This document shows, piece after piece, positions 1 to 6,191 of a stretch of 6,942 nucleotides of DNA. The translations under genes and the position numbers were made by a program. The stretch spans positions 1 to 6,942 of the forward strand of contig JBDLUS010000171.1 in NCBI GenBank assembly GCA_039805165.1. The letters run 5' to 3'. How positions within the stretch are numbered: the first letter of the stretch is position 1; each line of letters opens with the position of its first letter. Under the pieces are notes generated by a model, which searched no databases, was not told the origin of the DNA, and saw nothing but the letters and a program-made list of their open reading frames with translations. The stretch comes from CAIZGX01 sp039805165. GTDB taxonomy: Bacteria; Bacteroidota; Bacteroidia; Flavobacteriales_D; Sanyastnellaceae.

Positions 1-476
1 AGTATCCAAAGAACTCTTCTATCCTAACAGCAGAGGTTAACATTTACATTGAAGATAAAGACTATCAAAAGGCACACGACGTATTGATTGCTCTGGCAGA
101 GGCTGATCCAAAGAACGAAAGCGTTTTATTCGTACTGGGTGTGACTTACGAAAAGAATAACAATCCAGTTGAAGCAGAGAAGGTATATAACAAAGCGTTG
201 GAATTGAACCCAACATACTTCGATGCACATTACAACTTGGCTGTAATGTTTTACAATCAAGGGGTAGAGAAGTTCAAAGTGTGTGACGCTATTCCTCCGA
301 GAGAAACTGCACGCTACGATGCTTGTAAAGCGGAAACAAAGAGTGTTTTCGCGAAAGCAGCAGAGCACTTTAAAGTTTGTTACGATCAAGATCCAACACA
401 AGCTTCTTTGAAGAAAGTACTTCAAGAATGTTACAGAAAATCAGGTCAACCTGAAAAGGCAACTGAATTGAAATAA
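1..476 (+). CDS. Tetratricopeptide repeat protein, C-terminal part (5' end outside the window)
   Basis: The reading frame is already open at the left edge (first full codon at base 3), so the start lies upstream and only about 157 C-terminal residues are visible; the stop is TAA at 474-476. The visible part reads as consecutive 34-residue TPR units: one ending in ALAEADPKN, a second running from ESVLFVLG to ALELNPTY, and a third starting FDAHYNLAVMFYNQG. The third is broken by an insert of roughly 30 polar and charged residues (around DAIPPRETARYDACKAE) before its second helix resumes as AAEHFKVCYDQDPTQ. A last helix pair ends the protein. TPR arrays are protein-interaction scaffolds, and Bacteroidota have many TPR proteins with this kind of insert. 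The partner and cell location cannot be judged without the N-terminus. A TTG at 84 is in frame but lies inside a TPR unit and is not a credible start. The gene is followed directly by a terminator. Confidence 0.9.
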   Translation, partial: YPKNSSILTAEVNIYIEDKDYQKAHDVLIALAEADPKNESVLFVLGVTYEKNNNPVEAEKVYNKALELNPTYFDAHYNLAVMFYNQGVEKFKVCDAIPPRETARYDACKAETKSVFAKAAEHFKVCYDQDPTQASLKKVLQECYRKSGQPEKATELK

Positions 477-494
477 GATAATATTTCATGTTAA

Positions 495-522
495 AAAAAG
501 GGGAGCGAAAGCTCCCTTTTTT
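495..522 (+). terminator. Rho-independent terminator after the TPR gene
   Basis: A 12-bp stem is formed by an A-run plus GGGGAGC on the left (495-506) and GCTCCC plus six T on the right (511-522). It contains one G-T pair and is capped by a GAAA tetraloop (507-510) closed by C-G, a very stable GNRA-type cap. The T-run follows the GC-rich core directly. It begins 19 bases after the TPR stop codon. The left A-run means the hairpin could also work on the opposite strand, but no minus-strand gene ends here. Confidence 0.9.
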
Positions 523-582
523 AGTTTTCAACATTTCGAAAACGAGAGCAATTCAACCTTCAATTTGCGTAAAACAATTGAC

Positions 583-1485
583 ATGTATACTTGGTCGAAA
601 TTAATGACGCACTCGCTGCGAAAAATAGAACGAAACGAAACGAACGACGTCGTGTCTTTTCCAACCGGAATTGATTTGTGGGACAAGAATGGTGGAATTC
701 GTTCGCAAGAAATTTCGTTGTTGGTTGCGCATAAACATTCGGGAAGTACGAGCATGGCCCTTCAAATTGCATTGAAGAACGTCGATTTAGGAACTCCAGT
801 GCTTTATGTGAGCTCAGATATTTCTCCTGAGTTGTTCATGTACAAGATCATGCTTCAGCGCGCGAAAGAATCAATCCCATCTTTTCATGAAGTGACGCAC
901 GATGCTATGTATTGGGATTCACTTTGTCTGAAGTATCTGGAGGATTTACATTCATGTCCGCTTTATTTTCAAGAATTCAAAGAACCCCAGCTGAACATTG
1001 CTATGGAAGGGATTTTGAAATTCAGAGAGAAACACCCGCGTGGACTTATTATCATTGACAAACTGAAATACAATTATTCCGACGGGAAAATATCACCGGA
1101 GTTGTTGAAGATTTTCTTGAAAGGAATTAATGATGACATTACCGGAACAGAGAGAGGTGTGCTTATTGTGACAAGCACGGCATGTGACATGATTGATTTT
1201 TCGTACGGAAAATTCCCATCACTGTTGAGTATTTTCAATTGGCATATTTTAAATCAATATTTCAAGCGCGTGTTTATGTTACGCAAGGACATTAATGCTT
1301 GGATGAATACCGATTATTTCAGTCCTGATTTTCTCTTCGCTTCAGGAGTGGCTATTACAGCCGACTCTAGAGTGCGCGATGAAGAAGACTTGGTGTATTA
1401 CCATTCTTCGCATTACCAGTTTTATTGTAAGACCAGTCCTGTGGTAAGACCACTCGATGAAGACGACTTAGATAGTCCGTTTTAA
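583..1485 (+). CDS. DnaB-like RecA-fold protein with degenerate ATPase motifs
   Basis: The 300-residue product follows the C-terminal RecA-like domain of the replicative helicase DnaB along its length, with no N-terminal DnaB domain. Numbering from ATG 583, landmarks are: PTGIDLWDKNGG (about 27-38), where DnaB has PTG...LD...GG; LLVAHKHSGSTSMAL (46-60), in the place of the Walker A loop; VLYVSSDIS (73-81), in the place of the FSLEMS motif; GLIIIDKL (154-161), in the place of Walker B; and VLIVTSTAC, in the place of the sensor strand ending SQLNR. Walker A Lys is Ser (residue 55), the catalytic Glu is Asp (79), and the sensor Gln and arginine-finger region (around 216-236) are not recognisable. 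Walker B Asp159 remains. I infer a non-helicase, possibly nucleotide-binding or structural role. The acidic tail (DEDDLDSPF) is also unlike DnaB. Start choice: the frame is open back to an in-frame TTG at 565, ATG 583 is the first ATG, and ATG 604 is possible. None has a Shine-Dalgarno site. The fold assignment is by eye. Confidence 0.8.
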   Translation: MYTWSKLMTHSLRKIERNETNDVVSFPTGIDLWDKNGGIRSQEISLLVAHKHSGSTSMALQIALKNVDLGTPVLYVSSDISPELFMYKIMLQRAKESIPSFHEVTHDAMYWDSLCLKYLEDLHSCPLYFQEFKEPQLNIAMEGILKFREKHPRGLIIIDKLKYNYSDGKISPELLKIFLKGINDDITGTERGVLIVTSTACDMIDFSYGKFPSLLSIFNWHILNQYFKRVFMLRKDINAWMNTDYFSPDFLFASGVAITADSRVRDEEDLVYYHSSHYQFYCKTSPVVRPLDEDDLDSPF

Positions 1486-2627
1486 TGCACTCGAATTTTC
1501 TCGCCAATCTGAAGAGTCTTCGTTGGCTTGAAATTGTTGAGCTTACAAATTTTAGCAACAGTCGTGTGATGCTTAATGGCTATTCCCGAGAGTGTGTCTC
1601 CTGATTTAACCTTGTGATATTTCTGAAGAGGATTGTCAAGCACTTCCGTTGAGGAGTGCTTAGGCCCAGGAACAATAAGTTTTTGTCCGATGCGAATAAC
1701 ACTTGATTCATGAATGTTATTTTCTCGACAAAGTGTTTTTACAGAGGTGTGTTCCTTTTCAGCAATCGAAGAAAGAGTTTCTCCGGATTTAACAACATGA
1801 ATGTGTGTCTGCAGTTCAACTGGAAGTTTCTCGTCGCGAACTTCCATCATTTCTTTTTGAGCAGAATCGTCTTCTTTCTGCACGTCTGCAATGCGTTGAA
1901 CTTCTTTTGTTTTTAGAATAGATTCAGTCATACAAGGGCAAATACGCGCTCTTGTCAACGAATCTGTTTTGAATTCATCAAATGGTTTGAACTTTAAGAT
2001 TTCAGATTTAACATGCGGATAACCTTTGAAAGCACCATCTGTATTCTGTTCCCAATACTTAAGAGCCTGTTGGTTATTTAATCCACAAAATTGCATAAGC
2101 GTAAATGCGCTCAGCATACCACTTTGGTGCCAACCGTTCCAACAATGAATATAGAGCGGCTCTTTTTTCTCTGAATGAATGAGTGCATCTACTTCTTCAA
2201 AAAAAGTAAATACAACATCGCGATTTAAATCAGGCTGACAACTGTAATTGAATCCAAGATCGAATAGCGAGTCCAAAACAGGTTCTGGATAGTCTGTGCC
2301 GAAGTTCTTAGAATAAAGATATATAGCACCACCAAAACCTGCTTTGCGCAAGTTGTCAATTCCCCAAGAGGGCAGTGGGTGGGAGTTGTAAGTCTTAGGC
2401 TCGTTTTCTTTTCGATAAAAATTATTTGATCCTCCGCGATAGAGAATGTTGTGTAAAACAACGCGCATGTTGCGAACCCCTAATAAATTATCTGGGCCAA
2501 AGCCTTTGTTGTTCACCAATTTCGTTTGAACACTGTCAAGTCCAAACATATCTTTTTGGGCAGAGGCTGCGCCTCCAATCAAAAGGATTGAGCAAAGAAG
2601 AGTATACCGACGCACCAATTTCAACAT
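1482..2627 (-). CDS. Exported protein with tyrosine/dual-specificity phosphatase-like domain and two LysM domains
   Basis: This 381-residue protein starts with a signal peptide: MLKLVRR, a hydrophobic stretch, then ASA|Q with likely cleavage near residue 23. Residues about 45-220 resemble a dual-specificity phosphatase fold: LYRGG near 62, LRKAGFGGAIYL near 93-104, and the loop HCWNGWHQSG at 161-170, matching the HC(X5)R(S/T)G signature. However, the phosphate-binding Arg is Gln168, so classical catalysis is doubtful. A charged linker (about 235-273) leads to two LysM domains, 276-319 (VVKSGETLSSIA...IGQKLIVP) and 337-380 (KVKSGDTLSGIA...IGEKIRV). LysM modules bind peptidoglycan or other N-acetylglucosamine polymers, which places the protein in the periplasm or at the cell wall. 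I infer a wall-attached pseudophosphatase, or a phosphate-ester-binding protein. The ATG at 2625-2627 is the only start that includes the signal peptide. Its stop overlaps that of the convergent gene. Confidence 0.88.
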   Translation of the reverse strand: MLKLVRRYTLLCSILLIGGAASAQKDMFGLDSVQTKLVNNKGFGPDNLLGVRNMRVVLHNILYRGGSNNFYRKENEPKTYNSHPLPSWGIDNLRKAGFGGAIYLYSKNFGTDYPEPVLDSLFDLGFNYSCQPDLNRDVVFTFFEEVDALIHSEKKEPLYIHCWNGWHQSGMLSAFTLMQFCGLNNQQALKYWEQNTDGAFKGYPHVKSEILKFKPFDEFKTDSLTRARICPCMTESILKTKEVQRIADVQKEDDSAQKEMMEVRDEKLPVELQTHIHVVKSGETLSSIAEKEHTSVKTLCRENNIHESSVIRIGQKLIVPGPKHSSTEVLDNPLQKYHKVKSGDTLSGIAIKHHTTVAKICKLNNFKPTKTLQIGEKIRVH

Positions 2628-2631
2628 ACAT

Positions 2632-2639
2632 CAAAAATA
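2632..2639 (-). promoter_or_regulatory. Possible Bacteroidota -7 promoter box for the LysM/phosphatase-like gene
   Basis: On the minus strand these bases read TATTTTTG, an exact match to the TAnnTTTG -7 consensus of Bacteroidota housekeeping promoters. It ends only 4 bases before the ATG at 2627, so transcription would start at or very near the start codon and give a leaderless or near-leaderless message. A TTG that could be the -33 element lies at 2664-2666 on the same strand, but the spacer of 24 is longer than usual (about 17-23). Such octamers arise often by chance in AT-rich DNA. Confidence 0.3.
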
Positions 2640-2689
2640 CACAAAGTTGAGAAGAAGCTCATTCAATTAGAACAAGACTTCCTCACGAC

Positions 2690-3166
2690 TTATTGTGCAT
2701 ATTCGAAGAGCTCTTTTGTAGAATAGCTGCTGTAGTAATTCAAGAAACGATTTTTCCAACCCACATTGTTAGTAGGCAAATGATGAAACAAGTCGCGGAA
2801 ACCTTTGCATTGCTCTTTCATGTAAGAACGAAACGCAAACTGATCGTTTTCATTTAAGCTGGCGAATGCCAATAGGCAACGCAAGGTGGCTATGTTTAGG
2901 TTGTCGAATAAATGCCAGCGCGAAAGTGGTCCGTTCATGACATGCACTCTGCCGTCTTTCAAAAAGACAATCATGCAATCGCCGTTCTTACGCAGGTGAA
3001 TCATTTTTCCAGGCTCGAATCCTAATCGCGAAGCGTGGCTCGCACTGAATCCTGCTTGTTGCGTGAATCCGTTGTTGTTAAAGATTTTCCACAACTTAGG
3101 TCCAGCTGTGAATAGAGGCAAGAAATCCGATGTGGTCTCGCTGAAGTAAGGGTTTTGTGTTTTCAT
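2690..3166 (-). CDS. Hypothetical protein, 158 residues
   Basis: I do not recognise this protein. It runs from ATG 3166 to TAA 2690 on the minus strand, with no competing reading frame opposite. It has no signal peptide and no membrane segment, so it is probably cytoplasmic. The N-terminal half has a short beta-rich patch around residues 54-80 (MIHLRKNGDCMIVFLKDGRVHV) that alternates hydrophobic and polar residues as in a small beta-hairpin. The C-terminal half is helical and rich in Phe, Tyr, Asn and Lys (for example LLAFASLNENDQFAFRSYMK). There are two cysteines in this half (residues near 96 and 119) but no metal-binding pattern. It lies 62 bp upstream of the LysM gene on the same strand, so co-transcription is possible. 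It is divergent from pfkA and shares its upstream region. Nothing resembles a helix-turn-helix, so there is no reason to call it the pfkA regulator. Confidence 0.75.
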   Translation of the reverse strand: MKTQNPYFSETTSDFLPLFTAGPKLWKIFNNNGFTQQAGFSASHASRLGFEPGKMIHLRKNGDCMIVFLKDGRVHVMNGPLSRWHLFDNLNIATLRCLLAFASLNENDQFAFRSYMKEQCKGFRDLFHHLPTNNVGWKNRFLNYYSSYSTKELFEYAQ

Positions 3167-3238
3167 GAGACAAATATTTTGCCTCAGGTTGTAATGTATT
3201 TACGAGGTGATTTTTGAAAGAAAATTAATTTTATTTGG

Positions 3239-3263
3239 ACTTAGTGTAAAATTTACACTAAGT
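3239..3263. promoter_or_regulatory. Perfect 25-bp palindrome upstream of pfkA, probable operator
   Basis: The arm ACTTAGTGTAAA (3239-3250) is followed by a single A (3251) and its exact reverse complement (3252-3263): 12 of 12 pairs with no mismatch. It ends 20 bases before the pfkA ATG. A one-base centre is too tight for a good RNA hairpin loop and there is no T-run after it, so a site for a dimeric DNA-binding repressor or activator fits better than a terminator. A TTTATTTG just upstream (3230-3237) differs by one base from the -7 consensus TAnnTTTG; if used, transcription would start within the palindrome and a bound protein would block it. The regulator family cannot be named from the sequence. 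Confidence 0.75.
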
Positions 3264-3283
3264 TAGCATTCAAGAAAATTATC

Positions 3284-4270
3284 ATGAATAGTTCAGGAAT
3301 AAAAAGAATAGCTGTTCTAACCAGTGGGGGTGATGCTCCGGGTATGAATGCTGCTATACGCGCGGTAGTTCGTGCATGCGCTTTTCACAATGTAGAAGTG
3401 GAAGGAATCTTTCAAGGCTACGCTGGATTAATTGCAGGTGACTTTAAACGTTTGAATGAACGTTCGGTTGCGCGCATCTTGGGTCGCGGCGGTACCATTT
3501 TGAAATCGTCGCGTTGCAAAGAATTTCATACCGTAGAAGGAAGAGCCAAAGCCATTGAGCAAATGAAGAAGCATCACATTGATGCCTTAATTACAATTGG
3601 TGGAAATGGAACGTTCACGGGAGCGCATATTCTATCGCAGGAGTCGGGTATTCCGGTAATGGGAATTCCAGGAAGTATTGATAACGATATTTATGGAACA
3701 GATCACTGCATCGGATTCGATACTGCAACGAACACTGTTGTGGATGCGGTAGATAAGATTCGTGATACAGCGACTTCGCACAACCGAATTTTCTTCGTGG
3801 AAGTAATGGGAAGAAACAGCGGGTTTATCGCTTTGAAAGCGGGCATTGCTGCAGGTGCCATTGCCATTGTTCTTCCTGAAGACGAAATGACTTCAGAAGA
3901 GTTAATGCAGATTCTTCGCGCAAGTGAAGACAGCGGTAAGTCAAGTTCAATCGTAATCGTTGCCGAAGGAGCAAAGAGTGGAAGTGCATACGAATTGGCA
4001 AATAAAGTAGCGGCTGAAAATCCAGATTACGACACGCGTGTTTCTGTGTTGGGTCATCTTCAACGTGGCGGAGCGCCAAGTTGCTACGACCGTGTAATCT
4101 CTTCGCGCATGGGTGTTGCGGCTGTCGAAGGATTACTTCAAGGAAGAAAGGATGTGATGGTTGGATTAGTCAACGACAGAGAAACATATACGTCGTTGGA
4201 AGAAGCTATCACACGCAGCAATCTTCCGAATAGAGATGAATTGCGCATAGCGCGCATCTTGGCGATATAA
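3284..4270 (+). CDS. pfkA: ATP-dependent 6-phosphofructokinase
   Basis: The enzyme phosphorylates fructose 6-phosphate to fructose 1,6-bisphosphate, the committed step of glycolysis, in the cytoplasm. The 328-residue length is normal for the bacterial short form (about 320). Visible landmarks: SGGDAPGMNAAIR (14-26, ATP phosphate loop); Arg77 in GGTILKSSR (E. coli Arg72); PGSIDND (129-135), with the catalytic Asp133 (E. coli Asp127) and Asp135; Arg168 in SHNR; VMGR ending at Arg177; Glu228; Arg252; and GHLQRGG with His258 and Arg261 for fructose 6-phosphate. Gly109 and Gly130 sit where ATP-dependent enzymes have Gly and pyrophosphate-dependent ones have Asp and Lys, so ATP is the expected donor. 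Odd point: the normally conserved GGDGS/T motif reads GGNGT, Asn108 in place of E. coli Asp103, a Mg-ATP residue. It is first in a four-gene unit and preceded by a palindromic operator candidate. ATG 3284 has no Shine-Dalgarno site, as usual in Bacteroidota. Confidence 0.97.
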   Translation: MNSSGIKRIAVLTSGGDAPGMNAAIRAVVRACAFHNVEVEGIFQGYAGLIAGDFKRLNERSVARILGRGGTILKSSRCKEFHTVEGRAKAIEQMKKHHIDALITIGGNGTFTGAHILSQESGIPVMGIPGSIDNDIYGTDHCIGFDTATNTVVDAVDKIRDTATSHNRIFFVEVMGRNSGFIALKAGIAAGAIAIVLPEDEMTSEELMQILRASEDSGKSSSIVIVAEGAKSGSAYELANKVAAENPDYDTRVSVLGHLQRGGAPSCYDRVISSRMGVAAVEGLLQGRKDVMVGLVNDRETYTSLEEAITRSNLPNRDELRIARILAI

Positions 4271-4301
4271 TTTTTGAATTAGAATAATAACAAAATACAA
4301 A

Positions 4302-5285
4302 ATGAAAAAAGTAGCTATCAACGGATTTGGACGAATTGGTCGTATGTGCTTTCGTCATACACTTACAGACAGCAACATTGAAGTTGTGGCTGTAAACGAC
4401 TTAACAGATGTAAACACACTTGCTCACTTGTTGAAATACGACAGTATTCATGGAAGAGTGAATGCTGAGGTTTCTGCTGAAGGAGATTACTTAGTTGTTA
4501 ACGGAAAAAAGATACGTGTATACGCGGAAAAAGATCCTTCAAATTTGCCATGGGGTGAATTGAATGTAGATGTTGTGATAGAGAGCACGGGATTTTTCAC
4601 TGACGATGTTAGCGCTGGAAAGCACATCACGGCAGGTGCTAAGAAAGTTGTAATCTCAGCTCCTGCGTCAGGAAATGTGAAGACAATCGTGCTTGGTGTG
4701 AACGACGATACGCTTACTTCGGAGGATCTAATTGTTTCGAATGCATCATGCACCACAAACTGCTTGGCTCCAATTGCGAAAGTATTGAACGATTCTTTCG
4801 GTATTGAAAAAGGATATATCACCACGGTTCACGCTTACACCGCTGACCAACGCTTGCAAGACGCTCCTCACAAGGATTTACGCAGAGCTCGTGCTGCGGC
4901 ATTAAGCATGGTGCCGACAAGCACAGGTGCTGCTAAGGCAGTGGGATTGGTTCTTCCGGAATTAAAAGGAAAATTAGATGGGGTAGCCGTGCGCGTCCCA
5001 ACACCAGACGGATCATTAACAGACCTGGTGGCTATCTTGAAGAGAGATGTAACCAAAGATGAAGTAAATGCTGCAATGAAAGCCGCGGCTGAAGGTCCAA
5101 TGAAAGGAATACTTGAGTATTGTGTAGATCCAATCGTAAGTATTGATGTTGTTGGAAATCCTGCGAGTAGTGTTTTCGATGCCGACCTAACATCAGCAAA
5201 TGGAAACTTGGTAAAAGTTATGTCTTGGTACGATAACGAAGCTGGATATAGCAAGCGTGTAATTGACTTGCTTCATAAAATGTAA
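4302..5285 (+). CDS. gap: Glyceraldehyde-3-phosphate dehydrogenase, type I
   Basis: The enzyme oxidises glyceraldehyde 3-phosphate with phosphate and NAD to 1,3-bisphosphoglycerate, as a cytoplasmic tetramer. The 327-residue length is close to the family norm of about 330-335. An N-terminal Rossmann fold begins KVAINGFGRIGR (3-14). Asp33 at the end of the second strand favours NAD over NADP. The catalytic loop is SNASCTTNCLAP, with Cys150 as nucleophile, and the partner His177 lies in TTVHAYT. The basic loop HKDLRRARAAA and PTSTGAAKAV form the phosphate sites and S-loop, and the C-terminus WYDNEAGYSKRV is canonical. In the S-loop, QDAP has Ala where Bacillus enzymes have Leu187 while Pro188 is kept, so cofactor choice looks like NAD but is not proven. 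The gene follows pfkA by 31 bp in the same direction. No terminator lies between them, though gap often has a promoter of its own. The ATG is preceded by an A-rich stretch without Shine-Dalgarno. Confidence 0.97.
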   Translation: MKKVAINGFGRIGRMCFRHTLTDSNIEVVAVNDLTDVNTLAHLLKYDSIHGRVNAEVSAEGDYLVVNGKKIRVYAEKDPSNLPWGELNVDVVIESTGFFTDDVSAGKHITAGAKKVVISAPASGNVKTIVLGVNDDTLTSEDLIVSNASCTTNCLAPIAKVLNDSFGIEKGYITTVHAYTADQRLQDAPHKDLRRARAAALSMVPTSTGAAKAVGLVLPELKGKLDGVAVRVPTPDGSLTDLVAILKRDVTKDEVNAAMKAAAEGPMKGILEYCVDPIVSIDVVGNPASSVFDADLTSANGNLVKVMSWYDNEAGYSKRVIDLLHKM

Positions 5286-5327
5286 TTGAAGATAATTGAT
5301 AGTTGAAACAATAGTAAATAAAGATAA

Positions 5328-6191
5328 ATGATACTTATAGCTGATAGCGGGTCCACTAAATGTGATTGGGCCCTAATTGACGAGAAAGGATCTCGATTGG
5401 GAAATTTTGAAACCATGGGGTTAAATCCATATTTTCACAACGAAAAGGTTGTAGAAGGTGCAATAAGAGGAAATGTTCCTTTGGCATTGTATGCAGACAA
5501 AATTTCTCATGTTTATTTTTACGGGGCGGGAAGCAGCACAGCCATTATGTGTGCGATTATTGAGCGTGGACTTCGTGCGGTATTTCCAAAAGCGGAGCTT
5601 TTAATAGAGCACGACTTGCTCGGAAGCGCTTATTCAACTTATGACGGAGAGCCTTGTATTTCTTGTATTCTAGGAACTGGAAGTAACTCTTGTTTCTTCG
5701 ATGGCAAAGACATTCATGAATCAGTTCCTTCGTTGGCTTATATTCTAGGCGATGAGGCAAGTGGTTCTTACTTCGGTAAAATTCTTTTACGCGAATATTT
5801 TTATAAGAAACTTCCAGTAGAAATTGCGGAAGCGTTTGAAAATAGTTTTCCATTGAGTAAAGACGAATTCATTTCGAAAATTTACAGAGAACCGAACGCC
5901 AATGTTTACCTCGCAAGTTTCACTCGATTTATCGGAAACTTCGCTCACCATCCGCATGTTATCAATTGGGTCGTAAACGGAATGCGTGAGTTCTTGGATA
6001 TTCATGTGAAGTCCTTTGAAAATTGGGACAAAGTTCCTGTTCACTTTGTAGGATCTATTTCGCACTATTTCAAACATTGTTTGGAAGAAGCTTGTCGTTT
6101 GGAAGGTGTTCGTTTAGGTAACATCATTAAAAAGCCAATCGACGGTTTGGTGAACTACCACGTTAAATACGTATTCCACCACGCAGAATGA
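5328..6191 (+). CDS. BadF/BadG/BcrA-type sugar kinase, N-acetylglucosamine kinase-like
   Basis: This 287-residue protein belongs to the ASKHA (actin-like) kinase superfamily, of the type annotated in Bacteroidota as N-acetylglucosamine kinase. It starts with the phosphate-1 loop ADSGSTKCDWALID (5-18). LIEHDLLGSAYS (92-103) carries Asp96 at the expected catalytic-base position. The phosphate-2 loop is ILGTGSNSCFFDG (114-126). LAYILGDEASGSYFGK (136-151) is the family hallmark after it, and VHFVGSISHYF near the C-terminus fits the adenosine-binding strand. The likely reaction is ATP-dependent phosphorylation of an amino sugar or related sugar. The true substrate (N-acetylglucosamine, glucosamine or another sugar) cannot be read from sequence, so no gene symbol is given. 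It lies 42 bp after gap and its stop overlaps the next start by 4 bp, tying it to sugar catabolism. ATG 5328 lacks a Shine-Dalgarno motif and sits directly before the phosphate-1 loop, which supports this start. Confidence 0.9.
   Translation: MILIADSGSTKCDWALIDEKGSRLGNFETMGLNPYFHNEKVVEGAIRGNVPLALYADKISHVYFYGAGSSTAIMCAIIERGLRAVFPKAELLIEHDLLGSAYSTYDGEPCISCILGTGSNSCFFDGKDIHESVPSLAYILGDEASGSYFGKILLREYFYKKLPVEIAEAFENSFPLSKDEFISKIYREPNANVYLASFTRFIGNFAHHPHVINWVVNGMREFLDIHVKSFENWDKVPVHFVGSISHYFKHCLEEACRLEGVRLGNIIKKPIDGLVNYHVKYVFHHAE

Noticed and set aside
565..582. TTG at 565 as the start of the DnaB-like gene
   Set aside because: An in-frame ATG lies 18 bases downstream and the TTG has no ribosome-binding support. 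The extra six residues carry no recognisable domain.
627..648. Short run of near-repeated CGAAA/CGAAC units at the start of the DnaB-like gene
   Set aside because: Only about four imperfect copies, in frame and coding for ERNETND; too short to count as a repeat element.
2446..2466. Inverted repeat GTTG...CAAC around TGTGTAAAA inside the LysM gene, as a second copy of the pfkA palindrome
   Set aside because: It shares only a GTGTAAAA core with one arm, lacks the other arm and lies inside coding sequence.
3470..4262. 13-base word GCGCGCATCTTGG near both ends of pfkA
   Set aside because: Both copies encode the same local residues (ARIL) in the same gene with similar codon choice; most simply coincidence.
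4269..4276. AATTTTTG before gap as a -7 promoter box
   Set aside because: One mismatch to TAnnTTTG in a very AT-rich gap, and no TTG at normal -33 spacing. A gap promoter is plausible biologically, but this site does not demonstrate it.
4487..5254. Long open frames antisense to gap, and similar ones opposite pfkA, the sugar kinase and pgmB
   Set aside because: They lie entirely opposite strongly conserved enzymes and their translations show no domain; they are shadows of the codon usage.
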